DNA of 64,000 nucleotides. It comes from Perca fluviatilis. Lineage: Eukaryota > Chordata > Actinopteri > Perciformes > Percidae. Position 1 is the first letter of the stretch. Every line of letters begins with the position of its first letter. The stretch spans positions 14,076,937 to 14,140,936 of the forward strand of contig NC_053118.1 of assembly GCF_010015445.1 (NCBI RefSeq), in the 5' to 3' direction. The notes beneath the pieces were generated by a model. That model was given only the letters and a program-made list of their open reading frames with translations. It was not told where the DNA came from and ran no database searches. Shown here piece after piece: positions 59,011 through 64,000 of this stretch. Both the position numbers and the translations under genes were made by a program.

Positions 59011-62000
59011 ATGCTATATTAATGGCAAAAAATAGAGAGCTTCGGATAACTAGCTAGGTTAGTTATTTATTGTATTTCACTTATTCACTGTAGCTAGACT
59101 ATTGTTTTCCATAGCCAACTAAAATATTCCTTTATCGTTACCTCAAGTAAATGTAGCTAGTAAAAGTCATTAACAACAAATTTCACTCTGTATTGCTCAC
59201 TGTGTGTGCAGTAGCAAGTTCAGACCAAAGATTCGCAACGAGACGAGATGAAACCTGCAGCTACTTGCAACGCACCGTTGCGATACCTTCTGAAAGCTGC
59301 CAGTTTGCACCAATGAGACGAGACAAGGCGGTGTACCGTCTTCATAGCCATTGACTCTTGGTACTTCTGTCTAACTTTCACACCTGCCTTTTTGTTGCTG
59401 GAAATATTTGTTGTTTTTAAATATGAATTTGGATAGTGAGATGCTTGCTACAGTTGCATTTCAAGTGATAAATCAGCAAAAACAACGTTTTATTTCTCTG
59501 ATTCACCTCAATGATACATTATTCATTTAAATTTATTAATAAACCCCTGGACTGTAGGCTAATATTTCAAGTGTTTGAGCAAGATCTTCAAAACTTTGTG
59601 CAAATTCAAAATATATCGGTGTTCTCTGTGATTTGGAGGAGTTGTGATATTTTGAGAAAAATTGTTATAATAGGCTATTACAAGAATACAGTCACTATAT
59701 TTCAGAAAATAATCTACCTGCACCGTAGCCTGCTGTGCAGTACGTGATTGCTCTGCTGATTAGGGGTGAAAAAATCGATACACTTGAGTATCGCGATATT
59801 TTATTTTGCAATACTGTATCAATTTTCAAAAAGGCATTATCGATTATTTTTTATTTTTTTTAAACAATTACATTTTAATTAAATTTTTTTTATGTTAAAA
59901 AATATTCATGTAAGACAGTGGTTCACATTTATGTTGTGTTTAAACCCCCTACCGCTAGATGGCTATGCTGAGACACACCACTAGTGTCCTTGCCTAACAG
60001 TGCCTAGCAGTGCTGACTTTATGCTAGAAGCTAACAATGTAGCTGAACTTTGGCCTACTTTTAGCATATAAACATTAGCTCACTAAGAACCTGTGAGCCA
60101 CAGTCCCAAACTGGCAGTTTGATTTTCTTTTGTACTGAATTGTTTACCTAAAGTAAACTTCTTTGGCTTTTCTGAACATCATGTCGTCTTTTAAATATTA
60201 GTTTTTCTAAAATTATACTTAAAAAAAATCCCAATATATCGCCTTACGCACAGTATCGAAATATATTGCAATATATTGAATTGTGACCCATGTATCGTGA
60301 TACGTATCGTATCGCCAGATTCTTGCCAATACACAGCCCTACTGCTGATATGGTAGATCTCAGACCTTCTGACAGACACAGAGCCCCGTTTGAGACTGGT
60401 CGCTGAATGAGACAACATTTAGGGAAGTGGCTGAACGCTGCTATACATCAGAGGTGGAAAACCGAAACTATGGCAGAAATACACGGAGCACAAGCGCGTC
60501 ACATCTGCCGCAGCATGTCGACAGCAGAGGGCATCCGTGATAAACCTGAAGCTGCACAGCTTTTTACAAAGAGAGACTGCAGTGCACGACGATACAGAAC
60601 GATAAATGGTGAGGGAAGATTGATTTAACGTAGTGAGTGATACAGAGTGCACTGTAACATTTAGGAACATGAGGTAGCTTCAGCCCCCCTAAAATAGGCC
60701 TAACGACGTCCCTGTCTTTATTCATCAGAGACGGTTTAGTGAGACCACCCAACTCAGCAATTTCCTGTATCTGTGTAACGTGGGTTTCACTACTGCCACG
60801 CCTCTTTAGGAGACAAGCGGCAGGTCCTGAGTGTATTGATTCCAATGAGAGAAGTAAACATGAACACAGATTATGACCTATTCTTTCGCCCCATATTCAC
60901 CAAAGTAGCGCTGCACAATTAATCAGAAAAGTGATAGATTGATTATTATTTATACATTGTTTGATTTACAAATCCTGGTTAAATTGGGTCCGCAAGACAA
61001 TTTTTGGCATAAATACCCCACAATGCAATGTGGTAGTGATGACGACATTCATAACAGACAATGGTGGACAGCCACCAAGGAAGAAGCAAGTAGTCATGTA
61101 GTTTAACGAATTCCCAGTGCAATACAACAACACCGTCACCTCTTTCCATAAGCCATGTAGCCCACGCAGCTAACGTTTGCAAGTCTTACCTGAATCGCCA
61201 TTTTGACGATAGGAGAAGAGGGTAGCAGCCTGCGCTGGATTACACGGGTGCTTTTGATGATAGTGCTTGTGATGGAAAGCATTATGGCTCGCTATTTGAC
61301 CAGCTAGCGTTAAGTAATGCCCTGCGGTAGATTTGCAGAGGTCTGTAGAGCTGAGGTTGGCATCAGTTACCATGGTTATTGGTTAGGTGTCTTCAAACAG
61401 CAAGGAGGCTCTCATGAAGTGACGTAATTACAGCTCAACGCATCTGAAACGATACATACGCCTGTTTATTCACACAAAAGTATGTTGAACGATAGAACAC
61501 AAATTGGGTATGTAGTGCATAGTATGCTATTTTGGACGCAGCCTGAGTGGATCCTGTATTCTGAATGCAATAAAAAAAGGATTGTACATGGAACAAAATA
61601 CAGCATACTGGCACATTAGCTGCAGTAGTAAAGGTCAAAAAGTACTATCTTTTACCTTGTCTTTCTAACCCTTCTTCAAAGGTCCAGTGTGTAACGTGTT
61701 TAGTTGTTCATTATCCAAATCTGTGTTGCCCGTTGACAAATTTGTCCTTTTTTCATGAATATTTACCACCACCATCAATTCCAAGTATTCCTTTTGGCTT
61801 GAAATTTTACATTTGCATCTGAATGAACTGGGGTAGACGCTCCATATTCATGCGCCATCTTGAAATACATTAGCCGGTAAGGGACATACAGGACATACTC
61901 CTCCGCTTTTCGCGTTTTCGCTGTCGCATGATAAACTTGCAGGTGCTGCTAATGCTGCTAATGGGTATTGTCGCTTCCCGGCCCCGGCAAGTTTGACGAA

Positions 62001-64000
62001 GGAAACATGGAGGACCACACGTATTCAAAATCCAAATTTCAGGAGGAACAGGAGTCTTCTTCTTCGCCCAGAAAAAGGATATTTAAAATAGGGGTGGGGG
62101 AAAAAATCGATACAGCATAGTATCGCTATATTTTCCGTGGCAATACTGTATCGATACACAGACGCCAAGTATCGATCTTTTATTATACATGTGTTGGTCA
62201 GTTTGTCTGCTTGACACAATCCCATTTTGCAGCAATAAAATTGAAGTGAGATGAACAAACAGAGAAATGTATCTTTTTAGATAAAACCGATGTTGACAAA
62301 GTTTTCTTTTGGAGACATAATTTGAAATTGGGAAAAATGTAATAAATTGCAATATATCGCAGAATATTGCAGTATCTTTAAAATCGCAATAATATTGTAT
62401 CGTGACGTTAAGTATCGTGATGATATTGTATCGTGAGGCCTCTGGTGATTCCCACCACTAATTGAAAAGAGCAAGAGACCGGCGTCGTCATAAAAAAATG
62501 AGTGAACATTGGAGCTGCCTTCCAAAGATGGAAAGACCTGATGAAGGAAAAGGGGATGGAAAGAGACGCCGAATGGCTACCGTAGCTGTAATACGTACTT
62601 TGAACTGCGTGGCGCGAGAGAGTTGATTACGATATATGATCTCAACGCTAGATGGGAGAAATTCCCACACAATGGACCTTTTAACTCAATTGACCCCCTA
62701 AATAGATGCTTGCATAATGGTCTGGAAATCAGTTATACAATTTATAATCCAAGTTTATCAAATCCCTCTGTGTATTTGCTATATTTAATACACCCCTGCA
62801 AACGGAAAGTCTTTGTATTTAAGAAAAGGTCAAAAATAAACCTTCATACTGTACTACTTGTTCATTTAAAGTTAGGAATGTGTACTACTAAAGCCTTATT
62901 ATACTCAGCATGAGTGAGCAGTGGGTTTAGTGCGCACTGCACAGTCATGGAAGTATGACAGGATAATTCATTTAGTCCCCCATTGTGATCATTTTAGATG
63001 ATTATTGTATCTAATAATATTCAGTTCTCATGACAGTTAAGCATCACAATATGATATTGCGACCCACCAGTTTAGTTTTGTAGTGTGCATTTTACCTCCA
63101 GAGAAATTAGGAGGAATTGTAGATTTTGGAAGGCTGTAAAACAAAGAAATGCCTAGAAATTTAGACAGTGTTGGAGAACACCACTTATTTTTTTTTTTTT
63201 TTTTTTTTTTTAGATAATATGAAAATACAGTTCATTAATGTTCCTTATTTATGGTTGAACTTCTTCCTCAAAATTTGGCTTAAAGTCTACTTATAATAGC
63301 CTGTTCACCAGACTTTGTGTCTGAGTATGTGTGACACAACTATATTTAATACATAAGCAATCTAACAGAAAATCTGACTCCAGGCCATGATGTATGTTGT
63401 GTTATTTTCATTACAGCCACAAAAGTCTCACTCTCCCACTAAAGATGGGTTATTCATCAAGGCATTTAACGTTATAATTCTTTTTCAAATGGTAACTTCA
63501 TAGTTTGGGAATTATTTTGACACCTGTAAATCATAATCTGCAACACTACATGTTGTTGGTTTGGAGGTTATTTAATATGTTCCTTCTATGGAATTTCTAA
63601 ATGAGTTTTTCCTGTTGACTCTTATTTGGCCAAACTGTTTCCCACCACCATGAACACCCACTTCTTGAGTCCTTTTATGCGTCGTTTCTGCCTACCCCTT
63701 CTGACCAAGAACAGATCCAAATTTTCTTTCATACCACAAGCCATAAAAGCCTTAAATCAGTCAGAATAAGCTAGTCGTCCAGCTGGTCTGACCATACCCA
63801 AGGGTGTATAGTGTATTGTAGTGTGTGATGTATATTCTTCATGTTTTGTTTGTCGGTGTCTGATATAATAATTATTTGTTTGTATCATATGTCTGATGTC
63901 TTGTTATAAAGTGCCTTGCGATTGTGCCGCAAACCAAACTGCCCCACGGGGACAATAAAGTTATCTACTACTACTACTACTTTTAATTTTCTCTGAATTG
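56736..64000 (+). CDS. cmc1: cmc1: COX assembly mitochondrial protein, first two exons, rest outside window
   Basis: Exon 1 (19 nt) and exon 2 (93 nt) join as MEAASTEEIQLRHVEKDVLI then PKMMREKAKERCAQKVE, matching the N-terminal third of CMC1 (human about 106 residues). The protein belongs to the twin-CX9C family, binds copper and supports cytochrome c oxidase (COX1) assembly in the mitochondrial intermembrane space. Only the first cysteine of the first CX9C pair (KERC) is in the window. The following exon, expected to read DFTKCC-like sequence, was not found up to 64000, so intron 2 is at least 6.6 kb. Next to eomes in head-to-head orientation, as in human. The span given includes introns. 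Confidence 0.9.
57150..57186 (+). repeat. GAT/GAC trinucleotide repeat in cmc1 intron 1
   Basis: About twelve GAT/GAC/GGT units just before exon 2. They generate a false poly-Met ORF start. Confidence 0.9.
57247..57339 (+). CDS. cmc1: cmc1 exon 2
   Basis: Acceptor CTCTTAG and donor GAAG|GTGTGT, phase 1 in and out. It encodes EEIQLRHVEKDVLIPKMMRE then KAKERCAQKVE. LRHVEKDVLIPK is the signature of CMC1. Confidence 0.93.
57922..58112 (+). mobile_element. tRNA-derived SINE with 13-bp target duplication
   Basis: It has an A-box-like TAGCTCACCTAGTAAGAGC and a perfect B-box GGTTCGAATCC, then a CT-rich body and an A-rich tail. It is flanked by exact copies of AATAGCAGTACTA (57909-57921 and 58113-58125), proof of retroposition. 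The internal promoter looks intact. Confidence 0.9.
58474..58754. mobile_element. 281-bp hAT-type MITE (CAGTGGTTCTCAAAG ends)
   Basis: The left end is CAGTGGTTCTCAAAGT; the right end reversed is CAATGGTTCTCAAAGT. The approximate 8-bp duplication is TTTTTAAC against CTTTAGAC. The ends resemble Charlie-type MITEs known across vertebrates. Confidence 0.82.
58964..59009. repeat. (GA)n microsatellite
   Basis: About 23 GA units. Confidence 0.95.
59761..60341. mobile_element. 581-bp hAT-type MITE with ATCGATAC motifs
   Basis: It begins TAGGGGTGAAAAAATCGATA and, reversed from the right, TAGGGCTGTGTATTGGC. Perfect 8-bp duplications CTGCTGAT flank it (59753-59760 and 60342-60349). Subterminal TATCG/ATATCG repeats are typical of a fish hAT MITE family. 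Confidence 0.87.
61678..62580 (+). pseudogene. Decayed transposon-derived gene, interrupted by a MITE
   Basis: From about AGGTCCAGTGTGTAACG at 61680 a repeat-like segment leads to an ATG at 62008 reading MEDHTYSKSKFQEEQESSSS then PRKRIFK. A 372-bp MITE interrupts it. Past the MITE the text resumes as EKSKRPASS and then, in shifted frames, segments resembling WSAAFQRWKDLMKEKGMERD. The RW..L...G...DAE pattern is one I know from repeated fish coding segments. Stops and frame changes make it non-functional. The family is not identified. Confidence 0.45.
62089..62460. mobile_element. 372-bp hAT-type MITE with ATCGATAC motifs, second copy of the family
   Basis: It begins TAGGGGTGGGGGAAAAAATC and, reversed, TAGTGGTGGGAATCACC. 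Flanks ATTTAAAA (62081-62088) and ATTGAAAA (62461-62468) match at 7 of 8 bases. Internal GTATCGTGA and AATATATCG motifs are shared with the element at 59761. Confidence 0.82.
63188..63211. repeat. Poly(T) run
   Basis: 24 consecutive T; possibly the tail of a minus-strand retroposon, but no body was recognised. Confidence 0.8.
63590..63985 (+). mobile_element. 3' end of a non-LTR retrotransposon (LINE) with CTA-repeat tail
   Basis: The plus strand encodes the C-terminal tail FMRRFCLPLLTKNRSKFSFI then PQAIKALNQSE and a stop at about 63766, a pattern typical of fish L2-type LINE ORF ends. A 3' UTR follows and ends CCCCACGGGGACAATAAAGT then TATCTACTACTACTACTACT. The hairpin CCCCACGGGG and short tandem tail are usual for L2-clade LINEs. 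It is strongly 5'-truncated. Confidence 0.8.

Larger units (their letters stand above)
57537..60714. mobile_element. 3.2-kb hAT-like element with nested insertions, in cmc1 intron 2
   Basis: The left end is CAGGGATGTCACTAGG; the right end reversed is CAGGGACGTCGTTAGG. Perfect 8-bp target duplications TCTTTATT flank it (57529-57536 and 60715-60722). G-runs follow both ends symmetrically (57566-57576 and the CCCCCC at 60684-60689). A SINE (57922-58112), a 281-bp hAT MITE (58474-58754) and a 581-bp hAT MITE (59761-60341) are inserted within it. No transposase domain was recognised, so it is non-autonomous or decayed. Confidence 0.8.

Overview
This is vertebrate genomic DNA, almost certainly from a ray-finned (teleost, probably percomorph-like) fish. 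The evidence is intron-exon gene structure with GT-AG boundaries, very long dinucleotide microsatellites, and many small fish-type DNA transposons, tRNA-derived SINEs and non-LTR retrotransposon pieces. There are no bacterial-style operons. Long ORFs mostly do not mark genes here, because the real coding sequence lies in short exons.

Three protein genes can be reconstructed. (1) ankib1 (minus strand, about 33600 down to 327 and off the left edge) encodes an ankyrin-repeat RING-IBR-RING (Ariadne-like) E3 ubiquitin ligase. I place one noncoding exon and sixteen coding exons. Every internal exon junction agrees in splice phase except the first coding exon, which shows a frame problem. The C-terminal exons lie beyond position 1. 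(2) eomes (minus, CDS 38863 to 34896, six exons, 598 codons) encodes the T-box transcription factor eomesodermin, with a complete T-box and conserved C-terminal domain but a short N-terminus. (3) cmc1 (plus, from 56736, two exons seen) encodes the twin-CX9C mitochondrial protein CMC1; the rest lies beyond the right edge.

Layout: 1-33600 is ankib1, whose introns hold most of the repeats. These include a 2.7-kb element with 626-bp inverted arms (9374-12105), a truncated non-LTR retrotransposon (13345-15372), a 0.9-kb element with 9-bp target duplication (15413-16311), a hAT-type element carrying a BED zinc finger (25264-26171) and a 457-bp element (27469-27925). Less than 1 kb separates the ankib1 promoter from the 3' end of eomes. 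From 38864 to 56640 is the eomes-cmc1 head-to-head intergenic region, mostly unique sequence with candidate regulatory DNA, two MITE-like elements, a SINE and CA-rich microsatellites. The cmc1 intron 2 holds a 3.2-kb hAT-like element with a SINE and two smaller hAT-type elements nested inside, then a broken transposon-derived coding remnant and a LINE 3' end at the right edge.

The three genes have no obvious shared pathway. eomes is a developmental regulator, while ankib1 and cmc1 are broadly used cellular genes. The eomes-cmc1 pairing matches the arrangement in human 3p24. The ankib1-eomes adjacency is not found in human and looks like a fish-lineage rearrangement. No CRISPR, rRNA, functional tRNA or prokaryotic system was seen.
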